Part shown: positions 10,194 to 21,528 of the stretch, in pieces
Layout of the letters: each line of letters starts with the position of its first letter
How positions within the stretch are numbered: position 1 is the stretch's first letter
Origin: Thecaphora thlaspeos
Taxonomy: Eukaryota; Basidiomycota; Ustilaginomycetes; Urocystidales; Glomosporiaceae
DNA length: 64,000 nt
Assembly (NCBI GenBank): GCA_900291925.1
Contig: UWYS01000019.1
Span: 535,404 to 599,403, forward strand
Direction of reading: 5' to 3'
Notes under the pieces: model-generated
Database searches by the model: none
Told to the model about the DNA's origin: nothing
Seen by the model: the letters and a program-made list of their open reading frames with translations, nothing else
Made by a program: the position numbers and the translations under genes

Positions 10194-13100
10194 ATGCCGG
10201 ACCAGCGCACGCCCTCATCGTCGTCGTCGTCTCAGCCGCTACCGGCAGGAGGCGCAGCGGCGATAGGCGGTCAGCATATGATTCCCGGCATCTCCTCGCC
10301 TCTTTCGGCCGCTGCCCTCGCCATTCTTACCCCGCTCCGGCGCGGTCGAGGGCGTCCACCCAAGAATCGCGAACTCATCGCCCTCCGCGAACGCGAGCGT
10401 CTCGAGGCCGTCCAAAAGGCGCTCGAGCTCGGCATTTCGCCCGACCAGATCCACCAGCTCCAGCGTCAGCAGCAGCAGCGCGAACGCGAACGGCGAGAGC
10501 GCGATCGCCCCTCGACACCTCAGTCCGCAGCGAGAGCGTCGCAGCACACGCCACAGCGGGTATCTAGACTGGCCCAGCAGGCGTCATCGCCCGCCCTGCG
10601 GCCGCCCGTCGACCCTTACCAGAACGGCGCCGCCCCCTCGTCGCCCTACCAGCCGCAGCAGCCACAGTACCTCCACGCAGGCGCCGCAGCATCGCTCGAC
10701 CGCGCCGGCGGCGGTCGAGGGCCGGGCGTCATGTACGCTCCGCCGCACCAGCTCCCCGGCGCACCTTATTTCCCCATGCAGCCGTCGCACGCACCGTACC
10801 CTCACCACCTGCAGCATCAGCAGCAGCAACAATACCAGCAGCACTTCCTGGCGTACCAACAACAACAACAGCAGCAGCAGCAACAACAACAACAACAACA
10901 ACCACATCACCAGGTGTACCAGCAGCAGCCACATCCGCAGCAGCTGCAACAACAGCAGCAGATCCGGCCGCCACAGCCGCCGCCCTTCCAGCAGCAGCAC
11001 TACTGGCCGCCAGTTTTCCCGGACTACCGGCAGCAGCAGGAGCGACAGCAGCAGCAGAACCAGGCCCGCCTCCATTCCACGCAGCAGTGCTCCCTGTCAA
11101 TGACGCCGTCTCGGACGTTGAGCGAGACCGGATCGGCGCTGGGTGGCGGCAGCGCAGCGGCGGCGGCTGGCGCAGGATCTGCCGGCGCACACGAAGGAGG
11201 GGTTATCATGACACCTGCGGGCGGCAGTATCGGGGCGGGATTGGGCCAGGCGGTGGGTAACGCCGGCGCCTCGCCCGCCAGCCGGACCCGTCGGCGGACC
11301 GACGCCAGCAACAGCGAGCCGGAGCTCAAGGTACCCGAAGCCGGCGATCTCGGATGGATGCCGGAGGGCGCCGACTCGGAACAGGCGCACACCGCTTACG
11401 CCGCCGTATTTACCTTGGTGCACGACCACACCGACAAAGGTGGGCGGAGGATTGCGGAGCCGTTGCAGGACTGTCCAGACCCTGAGGTGGACCCGGACTA
11501 CTATGAAAGGGTGAGCATCACAAGGATGGCGTAGGTGAACACGAGCCTTGCGGTACAGGCTAGCCCTGACCGACTTTGGACTCGACGTCGAGACACCAAA
11601 GTTGCTCGACCTCTGCCTGACACCCTCCCACATTTGACTTCTCCCCTGGCGCCTACCACTGCTCCGCTCCGCCGCTCCGCCGCGCCGCATCGCCCAGATC
11701 GAGCGGCCGACATCGCTTTCAGCGATTGAGCAGCGGATCAAGGGTCGCGAGTATCCCAACGCGATGTCCTTTGAGATGGACATGTTGCAGCTCTTTGAGA
11801 ACGGGCGGCGGTCGTACCCGATCGGCTCCCAGACGTACGGCGACGTCGTCACGCTCCAGCGGCTCTACCACCACCTGACCCAGGCGCGGCCGTCTTGGGC
11901 GCCCGCGGACCGCCGGATCACGGTTGACGATGTCGAGGAGGCGGCGCACGATGCCGATGCCGAGCGTCACTTTGCCTCACGGCCTTACGGCCCCGGCTTC
12001 GCGAGCCTCGGCTCCGACGGCGACCTGACGACGCGGATCAGCAGTAAGAGGAAGACGTACTACGAGCACCTCTGCTTCAAGGGCAAGGCCTACCGCGTCG
12101 GCGACTGGGTGCACCTGATGAACCCCTCGGACCCGACCAAGCCGATCGTCGCCCAGATCTTCAAGGTCGCGCGGCGCGACGATCAACCGGACCAGAGCTA
12201 CATCACTGTCTGCTGGTACTTCCGGCCCGAGCAGACGTTCCACCCGCCCAGCCGACGCTTCTTCCGCGATGAGGTGGTCAAGACAGGCTACTTTGCCGAC
12301 CACCGGATCGAGGACGTGCTGGAGAAGGTGCTGGTGATGTTCTACACAAAGTACATCCGCGGCCGCCCCAAGCCCGAGTATTGGGACCCGCGCAGCCCGC
12401 TCTACATCACCGAGAGCCGGTACAACGAGCAGCAGCGCGTCTTCCATAAGATCAAGAGCTGGGCCAGCTGCGTCCCCGAGGAGATCCGCAAGGTCGGGAC
12501 GCCGATGGACTACTTCAACAAGTCCATTTCCGCCCCGCCGCGCGAGGAATCTCCGTTCCTCCGCGACGTCCAGGGTCCCGGCGCGCTGCGCGACGAAGAC
12601 CCGCTCGGCGGCGACGGCCACGAGTTCCCGAACCTCTTCAAGGACAGCCTCGACGATCCCTTACGGCCGCGGAAACGGGCAAGGGCCGGCGGCGATGCTG
12701 CCTTCCATTCCGACGGGCAGCATCTGTCATCGTCGTCGATGCTTCCGCTGTCCGGGCCGTCTGCAGGGGCGGCGGCGGGGGCTCACCCGGGCTGGATGAC
12801 AGCGCAAGAGCTGTTCAACCACCTCGCCACCCTGGTGGCCTCGCGTGTGAGCGCCCAGGACTACCTCAAGATCCAGAAGATGCTGTCCGGACCGCAGGCG
12901 GCCTCGCTCGACATGGCGCGAGAGAGCCAGATTCTCGGTGGCGTGGATCCTGTTCTGCTCAACGATCTCCGCAACGCCGCCTTTGCCGTCGGCATGATCT
13001 CGCCCTCGACGGCCAACCGAACGCTGTCGTCCTCGTCGCCAGGCGGGGTCGGCGGAGCTGACTCTTCGTCGGCATCGCTCGAGGTCCGTGGCGAGGGGGC

Positions 13101-13864
13101 GGCGGCCGTCAGCGACCTGGCCGGCATTGTCTCGGCGCAGAAAGGCGAGGGCATCTTCAGCGATCTACCGGACGAGACGCGGAAGCTGTTCGCCGACACG
13201 CCCGAGGGCCAGGTGACATGGGCCTCGGCGTCGCCGCTCGACGGGCCGATACAGCAGGCCGTCCGCCAGCATGGCTTCTGGGACCCGCGCGAGGTCGTGG
13301 GTGTCGGCGCGTCGCCGCACAGCCTCGACTACCTCTACGATCAAGTCTCACGGGCGGCCGAGGCGGCCGAGAAGGCGGCGACGACCACCGGCGATCCGCC
13401 GTCCTACACCAGCTACGCACCAGGGACGTCCGAGGCGCGAACTTCGGCCGCCGCCGCGGCGCCACGGAGCTCTCCCTCTGCACTGGCGGCCGCTGCAGCA
13501 ATGACGCCTGATTCGGCGGTTGCGTCGACCTTGTCGATACAGCGACAGCAAGTTCAGCAACAGCAGCAGCAGCAGCAGCAGGGGTCGCTTACGCCGTTCC
13601 TCAACCAGAATGGTTGGGCGAGCGACTGGGGCGAGGACCACCAGAAGACGGCCGACGCGCTTGCAGGTGAGTGGACACGATGACGACCATTTGCGCTTGA
13701 CATCGCTCGACGTCGACGCACGGCATCGATGATGCTAACCACGCCTCTTTTTCGTCACTTTCTTCTGGCCTTGCCTTTGTACGTTGGCAGAGTTTGCTGG
13801 TCAGTACGACGGCGCGCAACTCAACCTGGGGAGCCTAGGCGGCTACTACGGCTCGACGGAGTGA
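10194..13864 (+). CDS. RSC1: RSC1/RSC2-type chromatin remodelling subunit (AT-hook, bromodomain, BAH)
   Basis: Predicted subunit of a RSC-type SWI/SNF remodeller; nuclear, reading acetylated histones. Exons 10194-11510, 11698-13666 and 13791-13864 give 1119 aa; both joins use GTGAG donors. Order: AT-hook RRGRGRPPKN at about residues 49-58, Gln/Pro-rich tracts (about 200-300, CAG/CAA repeats), one bromodomain at about 395-490 (PDPEVDPDYYERIERPTSL..., with the Tyr and late LFENGRRSYPIGS typical of the fold), then a BAH domain at about 555-690 (YRVGDWVHLMNPSDP, ICWYF-like VCWYFRPEQTF, FFRDEVVKTGYF). The last ~400 residues are Ser/Ala-rich, with a second poly-Gln. Yeast Rsc1/Rsc2 carry two bromodomains; only one is evident here. 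Exon 3 adds only 24 residues. Confidence 0.88.
10850..10905 (+). repeat. CAA/CAG trinucleotide tract coding poly-Gln
   Basis: Uninterrupted CAA/CAG codons in the RSC1-like gene give a run of about 16 glutamines; shorter Gln runs flank it, and another lies at 13551-13580. Confidence 0.95.
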
Positions 13865-15037
13865 AGGAGGGCCATGGTCTCATGTATCAACGCACCCAAC
13901 GCTCCATCACCCTGCCCCTCCTGTTGCGCCTTTCAATACGTGCGCTGTCACTCAGGCTCGTCTCATCTCGCCTCGCCTTGCATCGCCTCTAGACGCTGTG
14001 CAACGTTTCTCCCTTTTCCCCTTGTCTCTCCCTTATTTTGCTCGCTCGCCGAACGCTTGTAGCCACTGCACACACGGCGCACACATGGCTGTAGGAGCAG
14101 GAGCATCGGGAGAGATTGAGCCAGCACCTATCGCCATGGGATTTGAACATCGAACGTGGAATGTGGATGTGTTGGCTTTGGATGTCTTTGGAGAGCGGGC
14201 ATGTGCGTGCGTGTGTGTACGGTGAGGGGTCGTCCGCCTGGTTGGCGTGTCTCTCGTGCGACATGATTGCGCTCCAAGGGGCTGCTCTGTAGGCGCGCGG
14301 GAAAAAGGCGAGGCATTCGACGGGGTGCGACGAGGGGCAGGCTGGCTGGCTTGATCACCTGCGCAGCCGCTCCAGTTGGCTGTCGACCCACCACCACCAT
14401 CCTCCCATCGCCCGTTCCCCTTCGTTCGTCACCGTCCCCCCCTTCATTCCTCACCTCCACACCTCCCACGACCGCTTCGACGCTCGCACACCACCTTCGA
14501 CCTCCATCCCACTTCACCACGCGCTTCGCCCGTCAACCAACTTCTCCGCTCTCAACACCGTTTCCGCCGCACCCCCTCCGCACGCATACATATATTCTCT
14601 CTTGATTTCCGCTGCTCTCCACCGAGCTGCCTTTAGCCACCAAGCAAGTACTGCTCTGCTCTACAACCCCGAACCCATACAGTCTACCTTTTCGTAACCC
14701 TCCGTAACCCCCTTGCCCCGCTCCCGCTCCCGCTCTCTTCCCTGCTCTCCCTGCTCTCAGGACGACCTTACCGGCCCCCGGCCCCCTTTCTTCACCTTCC
14801 CCTCGTCTACGTCCCACTCTCTCCACCGTCCATACCGCCGCTTAGTCTCCCATCTTTCCCCTGCGACTGTATCCCTAGGCACCATCACCCTCCATCTCTT
14901 TCTCTGCCCCCTCGTATCCGTCCCTCCCTTTCCCGCAAGCAAGCGCCTGCACCCAACGCTCGCCTTTCCGACTCGCTACCAGCACCCTTTCCACCACCAA
15001 CACCGCATCTCCTCTCCTCCGTTGACTGCCGCCCGCC
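13865..15037. other. 1.17-kb intergenic stretch, RSC1-like to SCD6
   Basis: No credible coding sequence. The last ~600 bases are strongly pyrimidine-rich (CCTC/TCTC tracts), typical of a fungal promoter and 5' leader of a highly expressed gene, and would belong to SCD6. Confidence 0.5.
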
Positions 15038-17098
15038 ATGGCCACCGCCGACTTTATCGGAGCGCTCATCTCGCTCATCTCCAAGTCCGACATCCGCTAC
15101 CAGGGCTTCCTCGCTTCCATCAACCCGGAACAGGCCACTGTCGCGCTTGAAAAGGGTGCGTACGCGCGCGCCTAGCTCATCGTTCCTTCTTCTGACGTTA
15201 CCGCTTGCTGACCTACGACGCCTTTCCCCGCTGCTTCCCGTTGCTTCCCGCTGCTTCCCTTTGCTTGTATCGCTCGCCCGCAGTTCGGTCATGGGGCACC
15301 GAAGGCCGCCTCACAGCGCTCGGCCGACCGCAGGAAGAAATCCCCGCCAGCGATCATGTCTACGACTACATCATGTTCCGCGCTGCCGACGTAAAGGACC
15401 TCAAGATTGACGATCCCAACCCGGCCAGGCCCGAGCCCACTCCGCCCCAGCCGGCACTCAACGATCCCGCCATCCTCAACGTGAGTTTCAGGGCGAGTGG
15501 TAGTCCTGCTTGCCTCTTTGCCTCGACGGGCCACCGAGGCGACGGGCAGGTAATCAAGGCACGCCTTGAATGGCCCACTCTGGTCGAGAGCGCAGCTGCC
15601 AACCTCTTGCAGACGGCTCCAGATTGCCTATGCGCTGATCTTCCTCTCGTGTCAGACGCGATGGCGAGGCGTCCGGCGCGGGCTGATGCAACAAAGCAGC
15701 GGGCCTTCGGGGACCCCTGGACGTCTGAGACGAGCGCATCGCATGCTGACCACTCTTCCATGCTCCCTTTCCCTTCGCCCGCTTGCCTTTTACCTGTCTT
15801 TGCCTGGCCTATAGTCGAGCGCCGCACCTGCTGGAGGTTTCAGCGGACCTGGTGGACCTCTGCCCGGTCCCGGCGGCCCTTACGGTAGTCCTGGTGCTCC
15901 CGGTATGTACGGTATGCCTCCGCCTCTGCCTGGAACGTATGGCGGCCCCGGAGGGCTGGGCGGATACCCATACCCCGGCGGACCGGCGGGACACTTTGGT
16001 GGACCTCCTCCTCCTCCTCCTCCTCCGCAGCAGCAGCCTGGACTCCGGGGCCCGCCCTCGGGCCAGCCTCCGCACGCCAATGCCGCCCTGCAGCAGCCTG
16101 CCGCGGCTCCTCCCGCTGCCGCCGCTGCTGCGTCAAAGGCAAAGAGCCCCAGCGCCTCGGCCGCACCCGCTGCTTCCAGTGCTGCAGCGTCAGACAAGGG
16201 CGCCAATGGCAGCAGTGCCCCTGCGGCCAAGAAGTCGCCGTCGGCGCCGTCTGCTTCTGCCGACAAGGTGCTCGAGGAGATGTCGAAGCTGAGCGTGAGC
16301 AGGTCGGCCGGCTCGACGACGACGACGACGACGCTGCCTCCGGCCTCTGCGCAGCTCCCCGCGATCCCGCACGCGGCGGCGGCGGCGGCGGCCGCATCGC
16401 AGCCGGACCGACGCGGCCCTCGACCGCGCCGTAACAACAATAACAATGCCAACTACTACTACAACGGCCACCTGCACGATGTTGCTGGGCCGGTCTCTGT
16501 GCCGAACAAGGATTTCGACTTTGAGAGCGCGAATGCCAAGTTCAAGAAGCCGGGCGTCGAGGGAGCGTCGCACGAGGATAGCGGTGCGTCCAAGCAACAG
16601 CAGCAGCAGCAGGGCGTCGATGCCAACGGCAGCGGGGGAGGCCTGCTGGATGCGATTCCTCCTCCTCCTTCGGGCGACGGCTCGAGCTTCTACGATAAGA
16701 AAGGATTCTTTGACAACATTTCTTCGGAGATCAAGGAGCGTTACGACCGAGCGTCACCGTCGCACCACGGGGGTTCGGCGTCTGGCGGCGGCGGAGGTGT
16801 TGAGGGTGGCGCGGGGGGAGACTTGTCGCAAGGAGGCATGAACGGAGGCGGCGGCGGCGGCGGCGGAGGGAGGGGCGGAAGGGGCAGGGGCAGGGGCCAT
16901 GCGAACCGGATGGCGGAAGAGAGGAAGAACATGCAGACGTTTGGCGACACGGGTGCGAGCATCGTGTACAACAACGGTGGGGCGCAGGGTGGATCGAGGG
17001 GACGGGGTGCTGGGGGAGGAGGGGAAAGGGGTAGAGGAGGACGCGGCCGGAGCAGGGCGGGCTACGGGAACGCAGCGCCCATGAGCGGCGATATGTGA
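15038..17098 (+). CDS. SCD6: Scd6/LSM14 family mRNA decay and translation repressor
   Basis: Cytoplasmic P-body protein that represses translation and promotes decapping. Exons 15038-15155, 15284-15480 and 15815-17098 give 532 aa. The N-terminal LSm14 domain is about residues 1-85 (MATADFIGALISLISKSDIRYQG, then GTEGR and VYDYIMFRAADVKDL after the first splice). A Gly/Pro/Ala-rich linker follows, then the FDF region: NKDFDFESANAKFKK (about 335-349), FFD box SFYDKKGFFDNISSEIKERY (about 395-414) and TFG box ERKNMQTFGDTG (about 470-481). RGG-type repeats flank the TFG box, as in Scd6 of other fungi. All three hallmark boxes are present and in the usual order. Intron 2 is long (334 nt) for this window. 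The start is in GCCATGG context. Confidence 0.95.
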
Positions 17099-17376
17099 AT
17101 GGCGGTTGGCCGAGCAGATGTGATGGAGCCGATTGCGGCGCCGTGACACGGCGGTCGTCGATGCCCATTGGGGGATTAGAAAAGATGGGCGGGATAAGAG
17201 TTGGTCGTGTGATGGGAAAAATGGAAACAGGAAGCGAAACGTTGACGATGGCTGTGTGCGTTGTCGTGCGGGTCGGTGTTGGTTGAAAGCGAGAGAGAGA
17301 GAGAGAGGTCAGAGTGGACCAATGAGAACGGGCTCTGGAGGGGTAGGACGAGCGGAACGACGGAGGTCGAGCGCTG

Positions 17377-17379
<3 letters not shown>

Positions 17380-17416
<37 letters not shown>
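17380..17416. repeat. (CT)n microsatellite
   Basis: About 17 CT units in the SCD6 3' region. Confidence 0.95.
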
Positions 17417-17417
<1 letters not shown>

Positions 17418-17890
17418 CCGACTTGTTCCGGATGCCACGAGGGGTGGCTCTCGTGGCATTCCGTGGGCGTACGATGTAGTGTAACGAGAGCCCAGCTGAC
17501 CCGGAGCGGGAGGAGAAACAGCGAACGACGAGGAAAAGTCTAGACCTTGACCGCTTCGGAGGTTGAGAGCGCAATGAGCGAACACACTTGTGCGAGCAGA
17601 GAGCACGGAGAGGAATAAAAGTGTAGTTAGTTGACGTCGACTCAACAGCGTCGTGTGACGTTGCGCGTAGATGTAAGGATAAGCAAGAGGTACGAGAGTG
17701 TTCCTGGTCGGAGCAAGGTAGGACGCTGTAGTACCTGCACGACTAGTTAGATGATACTCTATGTGCGTGCGTGCGTGTCAGAAGAACCGAGCAGGTACTG
17801 TAGACTGTAGGGTAGTTGGAGAGGTAGTAAGTACAGTAGTTAGTGGTGGTGGTAGTGCGAGGGTGCACAGGCTAACTGGCAGATGAAAAG

Positions 17891-17926
17891 ATCAGATAGG
17901 AGATCTTTCATCGTTATTTATCTGAT
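17891..17926. promoter_or_regulatory. Pair of inverted ATCWGATAR iron-regulatory GATA sites
   Basis: ATCAGATAG at 17891-17899 on the + strand and ATCAGATAA at 17926-17918 on the - strand, 18 bases apart and in opposite orientation. ATCWGATAA is the known extended site of fungal iron-responsive GATA repressors (SreA; related to Urbs1, Fep1 and SRE). They lie about 680-710 bases upstream of the ferric reductase ATG, which gives them an obvious target gene. Binding is inferred. Confidence 0.6.
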
Positions 17927-18141
17927 GCGATGCGATGCGTTGTTGCTTTTTTGGCCGTGTGTCGAAAACTCCGCCTTGCATCAAGGCATTCCTTTTAGAT
18001 TGCCATCAACTAACAAGCTAACGCCATGCCATGCCATGCCACGCCCGCCGGTGAGGGGAGCGAGCGGGCAGGGCGGCAAGAAGCGCCGCTTTCAATCCCG
18101 CCGTTTCACCTCAGACCCGACCCGACCCGCCCCTGCCACGA

Positions 18142-18148
18142 CCAATCA
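18142..18148 (+). promoter_or_regulatory. CCAAT box (CCAATCA) upstream of ferric reductase
   Basis: Exact HAP/CBC-complex consensus 458 bases before the ATG. In ascomycetes the CCAAT-binding complex works with HapX on iron genes, so its presence with GATA sites is consistent with iron control. Confidence 0.45.
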
Positions 18149-18599
18149 GCTCTCCTCCTTCCTCCTTCCCGTTCCAAGTACCAATTGCAACCTCGGTGAT
18201 ACACCACAGGCCAACAGCAACCTCACACTCCCGTCAACCCACCTTCTTCCCGTGGCGGTGAGCATCTTTGCGTGCAGAAGAGCAACCTCCATCCCCCCGT
18301 CCCTTGATCGACAGAGCTCGGTCAACGTCCTTCCGTTCAGAATCAACCAAGCATGCTCCTATGATGAACATCAAACGACCCCCCTAGCAGCCTGGACGAC
18401 CTGTCGTCCATAAAGTGTGGCGCCAAAAACCCCTCCCCTCGTTGCCCCCACGTTCAGAGACCTTCTTTCCTACATCCATCCTTCCCTTGTCCTTTCCTCT
18501 CTTGGTGATAGGTCGCCAACTCCCATCTCCAGCTTGGCCTCGAATAGCCTTCCAGATCACTCACTACCCTCTTCTTGCCCCCTTTCGCGCCCGCCCACC

Positions 18600-21406
18600 A
18601 TGATGTTGCCATGGGTCATGGACCAGAGCTCGTACGAGTACATCGACTCGTTTCCCCCAGAGCAGCAGCACGATGCCCTCGTCGCTATGCAGGCTTTCAA
18701 CCGTAACTCGTTCAAGATCTTCACTGTTGCCATGTAAGTCGTTCCTTCGTTCGTCTCCTTCTCCCTTCGCCTTGCTCGCACACGACTCGATGATCTGATG
18801 CTTCTACCTCTTTCTCCTTCATCCCTCCCTGGTCTGTCTTGGTAATCCTCCTTTCATCCGTTCAGATTCATCGAATATGGCCTCTTCCTCACCCTCGTCT
18901 TCGCATCCGGAATCGCACACTACGGTGCACGTCTCTTTCCCAGCTTCTCTTGCAGCCTCCGCCGCCAATTGGCCCCGATCCGGACACACGTGCTCGATGC
19001 GCCCTTGATCGGACGTCACCATGCCGAGCCTATCCGTCTCTTTGGCCAGAGCTGGTTGACCTTCCAGATGCCGCTCCGTGTGCAAGGTCTTATCCTGCTC
19101 GGACTTGCTCTCGTCAACATCGTACCTTCCTTTGGACTCTACACCATACTACCTGCAGAACGTAACCCAGTGTAAGTTCTCGAGCGCAATGACCAAGTCT
19201 CGAGAGTAGACCCAATACTAAACAATCATACCTCCCTCGTTTCTCGTGCGGATTTATTTATTTATTTTGCAGATTTCCCGATCCGCACAGCCATCGTTCG
19301 CAACTGCAAAGGTACATGGCGGACCGAACGGCCTTCCTCTCTATCGGACAGGTCCTCCTCCTCTTTCTCATGGCTGGTCGAAATAGTTTCATCACCCTTC
19401 TGTCCGGACTGGGCATGAACCAACTCATGCTCTACCACCGTTGGTTGGCTCGCTGGGTATGGACGCATGCCTTTGTCCATGCAATCATGTGGACCGTCAT
19501 CAGCGTACAGTATGGTGACCTTGCTGAAGAGTACGATGAGGCTTATTGGAATTGGGGCGTACTGGTGAGTCCACACACGGCGAATCGTCAGAAAGAAGAT
19601 GCGAAGCAGGCAAAGGCACTTACTGACGAAGAGGAAAGGGGAAATTACGAATCGGTCGTGTTCGTACGTACAGGCGCTCGTCATGTTTGACGGTCTCATC
19701 TTTCTTTCGCTCCGATGGCTCAGAGAAAAGTGGTACGAGGTGAGTTTGTTCCCCAACCTTTGTCCTCCCGTCGTCAGTCGTCGCGACGTCACGATGGAAG
19801 CTGATTTGCCCCTTGTGCGTCCCCGTCGCCCGTCCCACGGCCGTGGTAGATTTTCGTTTTCCTGCACATCATTATAGCCCTTCTCGCCGTCGTTGGGACG
19901 TACTTCCACATCCACCTGCTTCACTCTAGCTCGGTACGTCGCGCTTCATTGCGAACATCGTGCGCAAAGGCTTCATACGGTGCTCTTGTCGTTCCATCTG
20001 TAAACCGACTACGCATCGTCACCTCGTCTCGCGTGACGATTTTTATTTTTATTTTTATATTCTCTGGCGAACAGTTCGAACTCTTCGTAAGACTCTTAAA
20101 CTGTCTCTACACCTCTCTCGTCCTCCGGTCCTCCAACAAGGTCCAACCATCCACCGCATCGATTTCACTCTTGGCCCGTAACAAAGTGGCACGACTTCGA
20201 ATTTCGCTACCGTCATGGAGGGTTCAAGATCAGCGCATCACAGAACCAGCAGCGGTCGAAATGGCAAGGATCGCGGCTGGTAACTCTATCATGCTCACCA
20301 TACCGAGACTGCAGTGGGTGGGAGACCATCCCTTTTCAGTCTACAGGAGCGGTGAGGGTTGCGTAGAAGTTTTGGTTTCCATTCAACGTGGTATGACGAG
20401 AAAATTACTTCAACTCGTCGACGATGATGCGAAGGTGGAGGAGCGAGGGACGAGGGAAAGAGATGTCGTCGTTCTCGTCGAAGGACCGTATTATGGAATG
20501 CCAGATGTAAGTCGTCCCCCCCCCCTCCCTCTCATCCTTGTCAACCTACACGGTATAGCTGACGATTTTGTCTTGTTCCAAACGGTTCCGCCTGGATGTA
20601 GGTCAAGACGGCCTCTCATCTGCTTCTCGTAGCTGGTGGAATAGGCTTGACGTATTGCATGCCACTCTTCGTTCAAGCTGTCCATCAACGTCGACTCAAG
20701 AGTTGCAAATTACTCTGGATGGTTCGAGATCTTGGTACGTTTTCCGCGCGGTCTCGACTATTTCTTTCTCCCTTCCTCGTGTCAAGGTTTTTTTTACTGA
20801 TCCTCTCGCCAACCAACACTGAATGGACGGTGCAAACGGACAGACATGCTCGAAACAATCGACGAACAAATGACCGAACTGAACGAAAGTCTAAATCACC
20901 TTGACACCAATACGAAAACGACCTTCCAAATTCAAGTCTACCACACCACCGCCCCTGCCATTGCCACTCCCACTGCCACTCTCACAGCATCAACAACGAC
21001 AGTACCAAAAGACATTTCTCCATCCTCTTCTTCCATCACTTCGAACGAAACGCCGCCCAACGAAAATTCATTTTCACTCGACGAGAAACCTTGCACCGTC
21101 TTTGAAAGACGAAAATGGCGAAACATCTCTGTATTTGTCCATCCTGGTCGACCTGACGGTATCAAATCAATCAAACCTTGTCAACAGCAACAAGGACGAG
21201 AACAGGAGAAACACGAGGATGTTTTCGTCGTTTCTTGTGGACCTAGACGACTTTGCGATTGGACTAGAAACGAGGCGTTGCAGTGGAGGAGAGAGGGTCG
21301 GTGGGCTGATGTGCTGTTTCATAGTGAGTGTTATGTGGTAGGCAGTGCGAGAGAGAGAGGAAAGGCGCCATGGAAAATGGAACGGTTCGTGTACAAAAAA
21401 ACATAG
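18600..21406 (+). CDS. Ferric reductase transmembrane protein (FRE/NOX family)
   Basis: Plasma-membrane flavocytochrome that reduces Fe(III) or Cu(II) chelates with NADPH. Best model has eight exons: 18600-18733, 18866-19171, 19273-19564, 19674-19739, 19850-19933, 20075-20506, 20602-20734, 20844-21406 (669 aa), with all phases consistent. The heme domain has two H-x13-H pairs: YHRWLARWVWTHAFVH and LHIIIALLAVVGTYFH. FAD contact motif is HPFSVY, the NADPH-binding glycine motif LLVAGGIGLTY, and the late CGP motif SCGPRRL. FELFVRLL after exon 5 fits the Arg-rich end of the heme domain, but about ten residues that the family has just before it are missing; a 30-nt mini-exon at 19970-19999, in phase, may supply them. 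The region between NADPH motifs carries a Ser/Thr-rich insert. It converges on GPI18. Confidence 0.88.
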
Positions 21407-21528
21407 TGTGATGCTATGGTGCTCTGCACGCAACGCAACGCATTGCAATAAAATGAAATGAAATGAGACCGACGGTTAGAAAGTACTGTATTGCTTTCGT
21501 ACAGGCTAAACGACGGTGCTTGGCTCGC

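Larger units (their letters stand above)
17099..18599. promoter_or_regulatory. 1.5-kb intergenic region with the ferric reductase promoter
   Basis: Contains the SCD6 3' region with a CT microsatellite (17380-17416), then the upstream region of the ferric reductase with two inverted iron-GATA sites and a CCAAT box (separate entries). No coding sequence recognised; the long GA/GT-rich part at 17280-17880 shows nothing else. Confidence 0.6.

Noticed and set aside
15481..15814. snoRNA within the long second intron of SCD6
   Set aside because: TGATGC and CTGA motifs occur but do not match box C/D consensus closely, and their spacing is too short.
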